Assembly: GCA_900110395.1 (NCBI GenBank)
Contig: FODP01000019.1
Location: 1-64,000, forward strand
Direction: 5' to 3'
DNA length: 64,000 bases
DNA from: Rhodospirillales bacterium URHD0017
Lineage (GTDB): Bacteria; Pseudomonadota; Alphaproteobacteria; Reyranellales; Reyranellaceae
Shown here: one piece after another, positions 34,399 through 43,228 of the stretch
How positions within the stretch are numbered: the stretch's first letter is position 1
Layout: the number at the start of each line of letters is the position of its first letter
The notes under the pieces: model-generated
Seen by the model: the letters and a program-made list of their open reading frames with translations, nothing else
What the model was told of the DNA's origin: nothing
The model's database searches: none
Translations under genes and position numbers: made by a program

Positions 34399-35282
34399 CA
34401 GAAGCGCTTTCCGGCGATGATGCGGGCGCTGAGGTCGAGCCTGGCGACGGAGCGCTTGGCGTCGGCCAGCGCGCAGCATGAAACCAGCGTGTCGATGAGG
34501 GCGAGCTGTGCCACGCGGCTGCTCATGGCTTCGGGCCGGTAGCGTGTCTCGTTGGCTATCGTGTGCAAGACGATGTCGCAGTAGCGCGCGAGCGGCGACT
34601 TGCCCATGCGGGTGATGCCGATGGTGCGTGCACCGGCGTCGCGGGCGAGCCGGGTGGCGAGCACGGTCTCGGTCGTGCTGCCCGAATGGGAGATCGTGAT
34701 CACCGCGGTGCCGGTATCGGTCATGGCCGCGCTGACGGCCTGGATGTGCGAATCCGTCACGACCTTCACATCGCGCCCGAGCTGGAGCAGGCGGTAGGCG
34801 AGATCCTGGGCGATCGGGCCGGAACTGCCGATGCCGTAGACTTCCAGGCGCCGCGCGCTGCGGATGATGTCGACGGCCTTGGTCAGGGACTGCGTCGCCA
34901 GAAGCTGGCGGGTCTGCTGCAGCGAGGCGATGTGCGCGGCGAAGACATGCTCGGCCACGTCGGAAACCGAGTCGCTTTCGTGCAGATCCTCCTGGATGAG
35001 GCGCACCGGATCGACCACATCGCGGGACAGCAGGATCTTGAGCTCCTGGAACCCGTCGATGCCGAGCCGCCGGCACAGGCCGACGACGCTGCCCTCGCTG
35101 GCGTCGGCCTGTTCGGCGAGCTCGGTGATCGACATGCGGATCACGTCCTGGGCGTGCCCGTCGATGTAGCTCGCGATGCGCCGCGCCGTCGGCGGCAGGG
35201 TGCGGATCGACTGGCGGATCAGCGTCAGGATCGAGGCCTTGTCCTCGGATGCCCCGACCGTTCTGCGCTGCTTGCCCGACAT
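34398..35282 (-). CDS. RpiR/MurR-family transcriptional regulator
   Basis: A 294-residue regulator. The N-terminal HTH_6 domain (ITELAEQADASEGSVVGLCR) is followed by a SIS phosphosugar-binding domain (YGIGSSGPIAQDLAYRLLQL; TAVITISHSGSTTETVLATR). SIS domains sense sugar phosphates or similar phosphate esters. I use the ATG at 35282 (MSGKQRRTVG), with GGAGCAGGG upstream; an earlier start at 35351 has hydrophobic residues that look out of place. It heads an operon with the nucleotidyltransferase and MetE-like enzyme and faces an ABC importer operon at 35474, the probable target. Confidence 0.92.
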   Translation of the reverse strand: MSGKQRRTVGASEDKASILTLIRQSIRTLPPTARRIASYIDGHAQDVIRMSITELAEQADASEGSVVGLCRRLGIDGFQELKILLSRDVVDPVRLIQEDLHESDSVSDVAEHVFAAHIASLQQTRQLLATQSLTKAVDIIRSARRLEVYGIGSSGPIAQDLAYRLLQLGRDVKVVTDSHIQAVSAAMTDTGTAVITISHSGSTTETVLATRLARDAGARTIGITRMGKSPLARYCDIVLHTIANETRYRPEAMSSRVAQLALIDTLVSCCALADAKRSVARLDLSARIIAGKRF

Positions 35283-35302
35283 CCCTGCTCCGTCGCCACA
35301 CA

Positions 35303-35319
35303 ATTGAAATAAGCTCAAT
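35303..35319. promoter_or_regulatory. Palindromic operator candidate between RpiR and ABC operons
   Basis: ATTGA-AATAAGC-TCAAT is a palindrome in the only AT-rich stretch (about 35300-35350) of the divergent promoter region. A looser TGAA/TTCA pair follows near 35338-35350. The position suits a site used by the RpiR regulator encoded at 34398. Only the symmetry and the AT-richness are seen. Confidence 0.4.
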
Positions 35320-35473
35320 ATATAGATGACCCAATAATGAACTCTTTTCAACCCACAGGCCGCGGGCTATCGTCGTCGCCGTCCGCTGACGCGGACCCCG
35401 GTGCGCAGACGCCGGTGCTGCAGAACGCGCAGAGGGAGGATCGGTTGGACGCTCGGGACTTCATGCGATTCCC

Positions 35474-36631
35474 ATGCAGGCCGTGAGTCCCAGCGCCGTG
35501 GGCATGGAACGTCCCGAGCCGCGCGGCGCCGTCAGGATGACGGGCATCGCCAAGCAGTTCGGCGCGACGTCCGTGCTGCGCGGCATCGACCTCGACATCC
35601 GCGCCGGCGAGTTCATCACCATCCTGGGACCGTCGGGCTGCGGCAAGTCGACGTTGCTGCGCATCATCGCCGGCCTCGAGCCACAGAGCGCCGGCACGGT
35701 CGCCATCGACGGCGTGTCGATGGATGGCCTCCCGCCCGACCGGCGCGACATCGCCATGGTGTTCCAGTCCTACGCGCTCTACCCGCACCTGACGGTCGCC
35801 GAAAACATCGCCGTGCCGCTGCGCATGCGCCGCCTCACCCGCCTGCAGCGTCTGCCCGGGGCGCGCACCCTGCCCGCCGTCCGCCGCATCGGTTCCTCGA
35901 TCGGCGAAGCGGTGCAGGCCGTCGCGGCCACGCTGCGTCTCGAAAGCCTGCTCGGCCGCAAGCCCGCGCAGCTCTCAGGCGGCCAGAAGCAGCGCGTGGC
36001 GCTGGCCCGCGCCATGGTGCGCCAGCCCAAGGCCTTCCTGATGGACGAACCGCTCAGCAACCTCGATGCCGAGCTGCGCGTGCACATGCGCGCCGAGATC
36101 GCCCAGCTGCACCGCCAGCTCGGCGCCACCTTCATCTACGTGACGCACGACCAGGCCGAGGCGATGACCATGTCGGACCGCGTCGCCGTCATCCTCGAGG
36201 GCGAATTGCGCCAGATCGCTTCGCCCGGCGAGCTCTATCGCGATCCCGACGACCTGCGCGTTGCCCAATTCGTCGGCACGCCGCGCATCAACGTGCTGCC
36301 TGCCGTGGCGACCGCGGCCGGCATCGACGTGCTGGGCCTGCCAATCGCGCGGCAAAGCGGTCTGCCGGTCGGGATGAAGCTGCAGGCCGCGGTCCGCCCC
36401 GAGCGGCTGGCCGTCGCCGGACCGGGCGTGCCGGGTCGGGTCGTCTACCGCGAGAACCTCGGCTCCGACCTTTTCCTGCATGTCGCCGTCGACGGCGCAT
36501 CCACAGCCGTGATCGTGCGTTGCGATTCGTCGGCGCTCGATGTGACGGAGATCGGGACGTCGCTGAGGCTCGCGATCCCGCCTGACGCGCTGCTGCTGTT
36601 CGACCTCGACGGCCGGAGGCTCCGCCCATGA
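35474..36631 (+). CDS. ABC transporter ATP-binding protein (MalK/UgpC type)
   Basis: A 385-residue carbohydrate-type ATPase. It has Walker A LGPSGCGKSTLLRII, Q-loop MVFQSYALYPHLTVAENI, signature LSGGQKQRVALARA and Walker B AFLMDEPLSNLD, followed by a C-terminal TOBE/OB regulatory region (VRPERLAVAG). A 30-residue insertion relative to MalK (RLTRLQRLPGARTLPAVRRI) lies before the signature. It heads an operon of ATPase, two permeases and binding protein, each overlapping the next by 4 nt at 36628 and 37497. Substrate: a sugar, polyol or glycerol-phosphate-like compound. Confidence 0.92.
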   Translation: MQAVSPSAVGMERPEPRGAVRMTGIAKQFGATSVLRGIDLDIRAGEFITILGPSGCGKSTLLRIIAGLEPQSAGTVAIDGVSMDGLPPDRRDIAMVFQSYALYPHLTVAENIAVPLRMRRLTRLQRLPGARTLPAVRRIGSSIGEAVQAVAATLRLESLLGRKPAQLSGGQKQRVALARAMVRQPKAFLMDEPLSNLDAELRVHMRAEIAQLHRQLGATFIYVTHDQAEAMTMSDRVAVILEGELRQIASPGELYRDPDDLRVAQFVGTPRINVLPAVATAAGIDVLGLPIARQSGLPVGMKLQAAVRPERLAVAGPGVPGRVVYRENLGSDLFLHVAVDGASTAVIVRCDSSALDVTEIGTSLRLAIPPDALLLFDLDGRRLRP

Positions 36632-37500
36632 CCGGCGGCCGGCTGAACGTCGTGCTGCTGACCGCGCCGGCGGTCCTGCTGATGCTCGTCTTCCTGGTCG
36701 GGCCCCTGCTCTGCCTGATCGCTCTGTCCTTCACCGACTACCAGCTCGGTGCGCCGTCGATCTCGTTCGTGGGCCTTGCGAACTACGACGAGATGACGGG
36801 CGACGACACGGTGCGCATCTCCATTGGCAACACGCTGATCTACGTGGCGATCGTGGTGCCGGTCTCGGTGGCGCTGGGCTTGGGCGCCGCCCTGCTGATC
36901 GACGCCGACGGCAGCCTGCGCGGCTTCTATAGCGCCGCCTACTTCCTGCCGGTCATGGCGACCCTGATCGCCATGGCGATCGTCTGGGGCTTCATGCTCG
37001 ACCCGCGCATCGGCGCGGTGAACTTCGCGCTGAAGGCATTCGGGTTCAAACCGCTCGACTTCCTGCACGACCGCAAGCTCGTGCTGTTCACGCTCTGCGG
37101 CATCGGCATCTGGCAGAGCGTCGGCTTCAACATGGTGCTGTTCATGGCAGGCCTCACCGCCATCCCGTCGGAGCTCTACGAGGCGGCGGCGATCGACGGC
37201 GCGCGGCGCGGCGGCTCGCGTTTCGCCCTGGTCACCTGGCCGATGCTCGCGCCGGTCACGCTGTTCACGGTCGTGATCACCGCCATCCGCGCCTTCCAGG
37301 TGTTCGACACGGTACAGGTGTTGACCGACGGCGGCCCCAACAAGGCCTCCGAGGTGCTGCTGCACACGATCTATGCCGAGGCCTTCGGCTACTTCCGCGT
37401 CGGCTATGCCGCGGCCCTCGTCGTGGTCTTCCTGGTCTTCATCCTGGCGCTGTCGGCGATCAGGGTGTTCGTGCTCGACCGCGGCAGGCAGACGTCATGA
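36628..37500 (+). CDS. ABC transporter permease (MalF/UgpA type)
   Basis: A 290-residue permease with about six TM helices (VVLLTAPAVLLMLVFLVGPL near the start) and the EAA coupling loop YEAAAIDGARRGGSRFALVTWP. The MalF/UgpA class forms heterodimers with a MalG-type partner, here the next gene. The start overlaps the ATPase stop (ATGA), consistent with coupled translation of a carbohydrate importer. Confidence 0.92.
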   Translation: MTGGRLNVVLLTAPAVLLMLVFLVGPLLCLIALSFTDYQLGAPSISFVGLANYDEMTGDDTVRISIGNTLIYVAIVVPVSVALGLGAALLIDADGSLRGFYSAAYFLPVMATLIAMAIVWGFMLDPRIGAVNFALKAFGFKPLDFLHDRKLVLFTLCGIGIWQSVGFNMVLFMAGLTAIPSELYEAAAIDGARRGGSRFALVTWPMLAPVTLFTVVITAIRAFQVFDTVQVLTDGGPNKASEVLLHTIYAEAFGYFRVGYAAALVVVFLVFILALSAIRVFVLDRGRQTS

Positions 37501-38336
37501 GGGGGCATCGCCTGACCGCGCCAATGCGCCTGGTCCGCCATCTCGTCCTGCTGCTCGGCACCGTCGCGATGCTGGCGCCGTTCGTGCTGATGGTCGCCAC
37601 CTCCTTCAAGCCCAAGGAGGAGATCTTCGCGGCTGAGTTCCACCTGTTGCCACAGCGGCTGGGGGCGGCGGAGAACTACCATGAGGCGCTGACGCAGGTG
37701 CCGCTGCTGCACTTCCTGCTGAACGGCGCCATCGTCACGGCCGCCATCTTCGCCCTGCAGGTGCTGGTCAACGTGCCGGCCGCCTATGCGTTGGCCAAGC
37801 TGCGCTTCCGCGGCCGCGCCACGCTGTTCGGCGCCGTGCTGGTGTGCCTCCTGATCCCCTACCAGGCGATCGCGTTGCCGATCTACATCCTGTTCTACTG
37901 GCTGGGGCTCCTGAATACCTACGCCGCCCTGGTGCTGCCCTTCACCATCTCGGTGTTCGGCATCTTCCTGATGCGCCAGTTCTTCCTCGGCGTGCCTGAC
38001 GACCTGATAGACGCCGCCCGCATCGACGGCATGAGCGAGTACGGCATCGTCTGGTCGGTCATGGCGCCGGCCGCCATCCCGGCCATCGTGGCCTTCGGCA
38101 TCTTCTCCGTGGTCGCCCACTGGAACGACTATTTCTGGCCGCTGATCGCCGTCGGCGACCTCGGCCTCTACACGCCGCCGCTCGGCATCGCCCATCTCAA
38201 GCTCAACGGCGAGGGCACTGCCTACGGGCCATTGATGGCGGCGGCCACCATCGTCATCGCGCCACTGGTGCTGGCTTTCCTGCTGGCGCAGCGCCGTTTC
38301 GTCGAGGGCATCACTTTCACCGGTCTCAAGGGGTGA
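37497..38336 (+). CDS. ABC transporter permease (MalG/UgpE type)
   Basis: A 279-residue permease with the EAA loop IDAARIDGMSEYGIVWSVMAP, typical of MalG/UgpE partners. Its start overlaps the preceding permease by 4 nt. TM segments such as HLVLLLGTVAMLAPFVLMVAT open the protein. The binding-protein gene follows 22 bp later after GAGGAGGG. Confidence 0.92.
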   Translation: MRGHRLTAPMRLVRHLVLLLGTVAMLAPFVLMVATSFKPKEEIFAAEFHLLPQRLGAAENYHEALTQVPLLHFLLNGAIVTAAIFALQVLVNVPAAYALAKLRFRGRATLFGAVLVCLLIPYQAIALPIYILFYWLGLLNTYAALVLPFTISVFGIFLMRQFFLGVPDDLIDAARIDGMSEYGIVWSVMAPAAIPAIVAFGIFSVVAHWNDYFWPLIAVGDLGLYTPPLGIAHLKLNGEGTAYGPLMAAATIVIAPLVLAFLLAQRRFVEGITFTGLKG

Positions 38337-38358
38337 CCGAACAAGAGGAGGGAGACTT

Positions 38359-39630
38359 ATGAGGCGTTACATCAAGGCATTTGCAGCCGGCGCGGCAGCG
38401 CTGGTCGTGCTGGGCGGCCAGGCGTTCGCCCAGACCAAGACCACGGTCAACGTGCAGTACCCGCTGGGCTTCATCTTCGACAAGGTCTTCGTCACGCTGA
38501 AGACCGAGTTCGAGAAGCAGAACCCCGACATCACTGTAAATTACCTGCCGGCCTACAAGGAATACGAGGACGCTGCCCAAACGGCGCTGCGGCAGGCGAT
38601 CACCAAGCAGCTTCCCGACGTGGCCCTGCAGGCAATCAACCTCCAGCGCCTGTTCGTCGACCGCAAGATCGCCGTCGACCTCACGCCCTTCATCGCCAAG
38701 GAGAAGGACTGGCAGGGCCAGGGCTTCTCGCCGTCGATGATGGCGCTCGGCACCTACGGCGGAAAGCCGTATGGGCTCGCCTTCGCGGTCTCGACGCCGA
38801 TCATCTACGTCAACGAGGACCTGGTGCGTAAGGCGGGCGGCGATCCGGCCAACTTCCCGACCACCTGGGATGGCATCTTCGACCTCGCCAAGAAGGTCAA
38901 CGCACTCGGCAACGACAATGTCGGGCTGTTCTACTCCTGGGCCATCACCGGCAACTGGATGTGGCAGGCGCTGGTCTTCTCCCACGGCGGCACCATGATG
39001 AGCGCCGACGAGAAGACCGTCGCCTTCGACAAGGAGCCGGGCAAGAAGTCGATCGAGCTGCTCGGCCGCATGGTCAAGGACGTCGGCATGCCCGACCTGA
39101 CTCCGGAGGCGAGCCGCGCCGCCTTCTTTGCCGGCAAGCTCGCCATCTGGTCCGAATCGACCTCGCTGCTGCGCGTCGCCGACGACGGCGTCGCCGGCAA
39201 GTTCAAGTGGCGCACGGCGCGCTTCCCGGTACCCGGCCCCAACGCCAAGCTGCCGACCGGCGGCGCCTCGGCGCTGATGTTCGCCACCGAGCCCGCCAAA
39301 CAGGAGGCGGCCTGGAAGTTCATGAAGTTCATCACCGGAGCGGAAGGCGCCACCATCATGGTCAAGGGCACGGGCTACATGCCGCCCAACTCGGTGCCCG
39401 CCACCAACCCGGCGATGCTGAAGGACTTCTACGCCGAGAAGCCCAACCACCTCACGTCGCTCAGCCAGCAACCGCTGATGACGGCGTGGTACGCCTTCCC
39501 GGGCGACAACAACCTGAAGATCATCCAGGCGATCAAGGACCGCCTGCAGACGGTGATCGACAAGTCGACGGCGCCGGATGCGGCGCTCTCGGCGATGGCC
39601 GCGGACGTGACGAAGCTGCTGCCGAAATAG
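38359..39630 (+). CDS. ABC transporter extracellular solute-binding protein (family 1)
   Basis: A 423-residue periplasmic binding protein with a signal peptide (FAAGAAALVVLGGQAFAQ). The bacterial extracellular family 1 fold is shown by FEKQNPDITVNYLPAY, YGKPYGLAFAVSTPIIYVNE and PAKQEAAWKFMKFITG, a pattern seen in UgpB-like glycerophosphate and sugar binding proteins. It completes the four-gene importer. Its stop lies 6 bp from that of the convergent alcohol dehydrogenase gene. Ligand unknown; the RpiR regulator next door suggests a phosphorylated or phosphorylatable compound. Confidence 0.9.
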   Translation: MRRYIKAFAAGAAALVVLGGQAFAQTKTTVNVQYPLGFIFDKVFVTLKTEFEKQNPDITVNYLPAYKEYEDAAQTALRQAITKQLPDVALQAINLQRLFVDRKIAVDLTPFIAKEKDWQGQGFSPSMMALGTYGGKPYGLAFAVSTPIIYVNEDLVRKAGGDPANFPTTWDGIFDLAKKVNALGNDNVGLFYSWAITGNWMWQALVFSHGGTMMSADEKTVAFDKEPGKKSIELLGRMVKDVGMPDLTPEASRAAFFAGKLAIWSESTSLLRVADDGVAGKFKWRTARFPVPGPNAKLPTGGASALMFATEPAKQEAAWKFMKFITGAEGATIMVKGTGYMPPNSVPATNPAMLKDFYAEKPNHLTSLSQQPLMTAWYAFPGDNNLKIIQAIKDRLQTVIDKSTAPDAALSAMAADVTKLLPK

Positions 39631-39636
39631 GCTCGG

Positions 39637-40812
39637 TCACGCCGCCAATTCGAGAATCTCCATCACCTCGGCCGGTCCCTTGATCGGCCGGGGATTGTTG
39701 AGCACGGCGCGATCGTGCATCGATTTCTCGGAGATCTCGCGGAAGCGATCCTTGCCCACACCAACATCGGCAAGCCGTCCCGGCAGGCCGAGCGACTTCA
39801 CCAAGCCAGCCACCAAGTCGGCAGCCGGCACGTCGGGCTTGCCGAAGGCGTCGCTCACCCGGCTCTGGCGCTCGGCGTTGGCCGGCAGGTTCCAGCGCAG
39901 CACCGAGGGCAGCATCACGCACGAGGTGTGGCCGTGCGGCACGTGGCAGGCCGCACCCAGCACGTGACCGATGCCGTGGCTGGCACCGGTGCCGACACCG
40001 GAGGTGCCGGCGCCGATCGACAGCCACATGCCGAACTGCAGGTCGAGTCGCGTCGGCATGTCGTCGGGCTTTGTCGCATGAGCCGGCAACGCCTTGGTCA
40101 GCAGCCTCAGCGCCTCGGTCGCCGTGCCCAGCACGAAGGGATGGGCCTGCTGCGAGCACAGCCGCTCGACCGCATGGTCGACGGCCTTGATGCCGGTCGA
40201 CAGCATCAGGTCCATCGGCGTGGCAAGCGTTGCCGCGGGATCGAGCACGATGACGCGCGGCACGATCAGGCGATGGCCGAAGCTTTCCTTGATGCCGTGC
40301 CTTGGGTCGCTGATGCCGGCGAAGGGATTGAACTCCGCCGCCGACAGCGTGGTCGGCACGGCGATCATGCGGACGGCGTCGGCCGGTGGCCTGATGGCCT
40401 CCGACGGCGGCGCGTGTCCCTCCTTCGGCCGGCCGGCGCGATAGAGGTCGAGAGCGTCGATCGTCATCGCGCCCTGCCACAGCGCGATCAGCATCACCTT
40501 GGTGGCGTCGATCACCGAGCCGCCGCCAACAGCGACGATGAGATCGGCGCCGACCTCGCGCGCGAGCTTGGCGCCCTCGATGACGCAGGGCCGCGGCGAA
40601 TGGGCGGTGATGCCGGAATAGACGCCGGCATAGCGATCGCCGAGGTCACGGACGACGTCGGCCAGCAGCGCGCTTTGCGCCACCGACCTCGAGGTCGTGA
40701 CGAACACGCGCCTGGCGCCCAGCCGCTCTGCCTCGGCGCGCAATGCCGGCCCCGCGGGCTTGCCGTAGACGACGCGCTCGATGTCTTGGTGGCCGTGAAT
40801 TCCGCTCAGCAT
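39637..40812 (-). CDS. Iron-containing alcohol dehydrogenase, maleylacetate-reductase-like
   Basis: A 391-residue group III dehydrogenase. NAD binding is indicated by VAVGGGSVIDATKVM, and the segment IAVPTTLSAAEFNPFAG matches PTTxxGSE. Metal-binding positions fall in IKAVDHAVERL and ASHGIGHVLGAACHVPHGH, with the His residues retained. The start at 40812 is followed by SGIHGHQDIERVVYGK. It lies opposite the end of the ABC operon, so its substrate may be the imported compound or its oxidation product; maleylacetate itself is not supported by neighbouring genes. Confidence 0.85.
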   Translation of the reverse strand: MLSGIHGHQDIERVVYGKPAGPALRAEAERLGARRVFVTTSRSVAQSALLADVVRDLGDRYAGVYSGITAHSPRPCVIEGAKLAREVGADLIVAVGGGSVIDATKVMLIALWQGAMTIDALDLYRAGRPKEGHAPPSEAIRPPADAVRMIAVPTTLSAAEFNPFAGISDPRHGIKESFGHRLIVPRVIVLDPAATLATPMDLMLSTGIKAVDHAVERLCSQQAHPFVLGTATEALRLLTKALPAHATKPDDMPTRLDLQFGMWLSIGAGTSGVGTGASHGIGHVLGAACHVPHGHTSCVMLPSVLRWNLPANAERQSRVSDAFGKPDVPAADLVAGLVKSLGLPGRLADVGVGKDRFREISEKSMHDRAVLNNPRPIKGPAEVMEILELAA

Positions 40813-40825
40813 GGGGTGTTCCTCT

Positions 40826-40907
40826 TTGCTGGGAGCGCGCCACTCCGTGGCGCTTCTTCGGCGTTCATACGTCCCATGAGCGCCACGGAGTGGCGCGCTC
40901 CCAGCAA
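40826..40907. repeat. MITE-like element with perfect 28-bp inverted ends
   Basis: The left end (40826-40853, TTGCTGGGAGCGCGCCACTC...) and the right end (40880-40907) are exact reverse complements over 28 bp, with a 26-nt centre. The same end sequence, TGGCGCGCTCCCAGCAA, terminates a longer element at 58876-59055. It lies in the gap between two divergent start codons (40812 and 40978), so it sits inside a promoter region. Confidence 0.85.
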
Positions 40908-40977
40908 TGACCGTATCGATGCCGAGGGTCGTGGTCTATAACCGCGGCCAGCAAGCAAATCCGAGGAGAGGAACGAG

Positions 40978-42168
40978 ATGCCCGGGGCATTGGAAGGCCT
41001 GAAAGTCGTCGATCTGTCGCGTGTCCTGGGTGGCCCGTACTGTGCCCAGATGCTGGCCGATCACGGCGCCGAGGTGATCAAGATCGAGCCGCCGCAGGGT
41101 GATGAGACCCGGCTGTGGGGCCCTCCGTTCGACCAGGAAGGCATCTCCGCCTACTACGCCGGCATCAACCGCAACAAGCGCACGGTGGCGCTCGACCTCT
41201 CGAAGAAGGAAGGCCGCGAAGTCCTGCTGAAACTGCTCGAGACGGCCGACGTGCTGATCGAGAATTTCAAGACCGGCACCATGGAGAAATGGGGCGTCGG
41301 CTACGAGACGCTGTCGCAGAAGTTTCCGCGCCTGGTCCATGCGCGCGTCTCGGGCTTCGGCGCCGACGGGCCGCTGGGCGGCTTCCCCGGCTACGACGCC
41401 ATGGTGCAGGCCTCGGCCGGCCTGGTCTCGGTCAACGGCGCGCCCGAGGCGGGGCCGGTGCGCATCGGCGTGCCGGTGGTCGACCTGTCGACCGGCATGA
41501 ACGCCTGCATGGGAATCCTGATGGCACTGTATGAGCGCAACCGGTCGGGCGAGGGCCAGTTCGTCGACGCCACACTCTACGACAGCGCCGTGGCGCTGCA
41601 TCAGCCGCATGCGCCCAACTACTTCATGGCCGGCCTGAAGCCCAAGCTCTATGGCAACAGCCACGGCAACCTCGCGCCCTACGCCAACTTCCCGACCAAG
41701 GGCCGCAACATCGTGGTCGGCGCCGGCAATGACGGGCAGTTCCGCAAGCTCGCGCAGCTGCTGGGCAAGCCCGGGCTGGCCGACGATCCGCGCTTCAAGA
41801 CCAACAAGGACCGGCTGGCTCACAAGCCCGAGCTCGAGGCCGAGCTGGCGGCGCTCACCAAGGACCGCAACGGTGAGGAATTCGCCAACGAGCTGATGCA
41901 GAACGGCGTGCCCTCCGGCGCGGTCATGGAAGTGCCCGACGTCATGGAGCATCCGCACACCAGGCACCGCAACATGGTCTGGGAGAAGGACGGTTATCGT
42001 AACGTCGGCAACCCGGTGAAGCTCTCGCGCACGCAGCCCAGCGTGCGCAGCAAGCCCAGGACCTTCGGCGCCGACACCAGGGCCGTGCTGGCCGAGCACG
42101 GCTATTCGCCGGCCGAGATCGACAAGCTCATCGCCTCGGGCGTCGCCCTCACCGAGATCAGGAAGTAA
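40978..42168 (+). CDS. CaiB/BaiF-family CoA-transferase
   Basis: A 396-residue class III CoA-transferase. Landmarks are LKVVDLSRVLGGPYCAQMLAD and AEVIKIEPPQGDETR near the N-terminus, LIENFKTGTMEKWGVGYE, and PVVDLSTGMNACMGILMAL, where the Asp is the catalytic residue forming the CoA-ester intermediate. Later segments are GNDGQFRKLAQLLG and RTFGADTRAVLAEHGYS. Members exchange CoA between carboxylic acids such as formate, oxalate, succinate and carnitine. The SDR that follows 5 bp later is probably co-transcribed. The substrate pair is unknown. Confidence 0.93.
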   Translation: MPGALEGLKVVDLSRVLGGPYCAQMLADHGAEVIKIEPPQGDETRLWGPPFDQEGISAYYAGINRNKRTVALDLSKKEGREVLLKLLETADVLIENFKTGTMEKWGVGYETLSQKFPRLVHARVSGFGADGPLGGFPGYDAMVQASAGLVSVNGAPEAGPVRIGVPVVDLSTGMNACMGILMALYERNRSGEGQFVDATLYDSAVALHQPHAPNYFMAGLKPKLYGNSHGNLAPYANFPTKGRNIVVGAGNDGQFRKLAQLLGKPGLADDPRFKTNKDRLAHKPELEAELAALTKDRNGEEFANELMQNGVPSGAVMEVPDVMEHPHTRHRNMVWEKDGYRNVGNPVKLSRTQPSVRSKPRTFGADTRAVLAEHGYSPAEIDKLIASGVALTEIRK

Positions 42169-42173
42169 GGGGA

Positions 42174-43028
42174 ATGTTCCAGCCCGACCTGCTCAAGGGC
42201 AAGCGCATCCTGGTCACCGGCGGCGGCACCGGGCTCGGCTGCTCGATGGCGCATCGCTATCTCGAGCTCGGCGCCAACGTGGTGATCTGCGGGCGCCGCG
42301 AGGACGTGCTGAAGCAGACCGCCGAGGAGCTTGCCAAGGAGACCGGCGGCGAGATCGAGACCGTGGGCTGCGACGTACGCGTGCCCGATGCCGTCGAGGC
42401 GATGATGGACACGATCTGGGCCAAGCGCCCGCTCGACATCCTGGTCAACAACGCGGCCGGCCAGATCCTGGCGCAGACCCACAAGATGTCGACGCGCGCC
42501 ATCGATGCGGTGCTGGGCATCGTGCTGCACGGCTCCGCCTATTGCACCGTGGCGGCGGGCCGGCGCTGGATCGACCAGGGGCTGCGCGATCGCGTGGTGA
42601 TGTCGATCCTCACCGTGTCGTCGCTGATGGGCGCGCCCTTCACCGTGCCGTCGGCCATGGCCAAGGCCGGCGTCCTGGCCATGACCAAGAGCCTCGCCGT
42701 CGAATGGGGACCCAAGGGCATCCGCACCTGCGCCATCGTGCCCGGCCCCTTCCCCACCGAGGGCGCGTGGAGCCGGCTGATGCCCAAGGAGCGCGGCGGC
42801 AACGAGGCGCTGGTCAAGACCATCCCGCTGCGCCGCGTCGGCGAGCATGCCGAGCTGGCCAACCTCGCGGCCTTCCTGGTGAGCGACGGCGCCGCCTATA
42901 TCAACGGCGACGCGATCGTGATCGACGGCGGCAAGATGCTGCAATCGGCCGGCGGCGGCGCCAACACCCAGGCGATGATCAACTGGACCGACGAGCAGTG
43001 GGAAGCGATCCGGCCCCAGCGGAAGTAG
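42174..43028 (+). CDS. SDR-family enzyme, 2,4-dienoyl-CoA reductase-like
   Basis: A 284-residue SDR with VTGGGTGLGCSMAHRYLELG, LVNNAAGQILAQTHKMSTRA and the lysine-containing PSAMAKAGVLAMTKSLAVEW, and no catalytic Tyr at the usual place. NNAAG followed by the Ser...Lys pair is the pattern of the dienoyl-CoA reductase and peroxisomal enoyl-CoA reductase subgroup. With the CoA-transferase upstream, the pair may activate and then reduce an unsaturated acyl group (inference). The C-terminal tail ends QWEAIRPQRK. Confidence 0.88.
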   Translation: MFQPDLLKGKRILVTGGGTGLGCSMAHRYLELGANVVICGRREDVLKQTAEELAKETGGEIETVGCDVRVPDAVEAMMDTIWAKRPLDILVNNAAGQILAQTHKMSTRAIDAVLGIVLHGSAYCTVAAGRRWIDQGLRDRVVMSILTVSSLMGAPFTVPSAMAKAGVLAMTKSLAVEWGPKGIRTCAIVPGPFPTEGAWSRLMPKERGGNEALVKTIPLRRVGEHAELANLAAFLVSDGAAYINGDAIVIDGGKMLQSAGGGANTQAMINWTDEQWEAIRPQRK

Positions 43029-43228
43029 CGCTGGGCGAAGAAGGACAGACTCGCTGTCTTGATTGTCCACCGGGCGCGCCCCTACGTTTCAAGTGCATTG
43101 CGGGGGAAGGGAGGGCTTGATGACTCCACCCGACAGGCGTGGGTGACGCGGCACCGGAACACCGCGACCAGATCATTGACGGCCTCGTGCCGACCTCCTG
43201 ACGAAACGGAGGGCGCCATGTCCCGTAC
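43029..43228. other. Intergenic region with small hairpins, possible 3' UTR or small RNA
   Basis: No gene is convincing between the convergent stops. The right half carries short hairpins CGGC-CTCGT-GCCG (about 43181-43193) and CCTCC...GGAGG (about 43195-43212), followed directly by the terminator-like stem at 43229. This chain is compatible with a processed 3' UTR or a small RNA. A 26-codon frame starting at ATG 43218 is opened by the terminator sequence itself and is not supported. Confidence 0.25.

Noticed and set aside
39637..40812. Maleylacetate reductase of an aromatic-degradation pathway
   Set aside because: Only family resemblance; no ring-cleavage or hydroxyquinol genes nearby.
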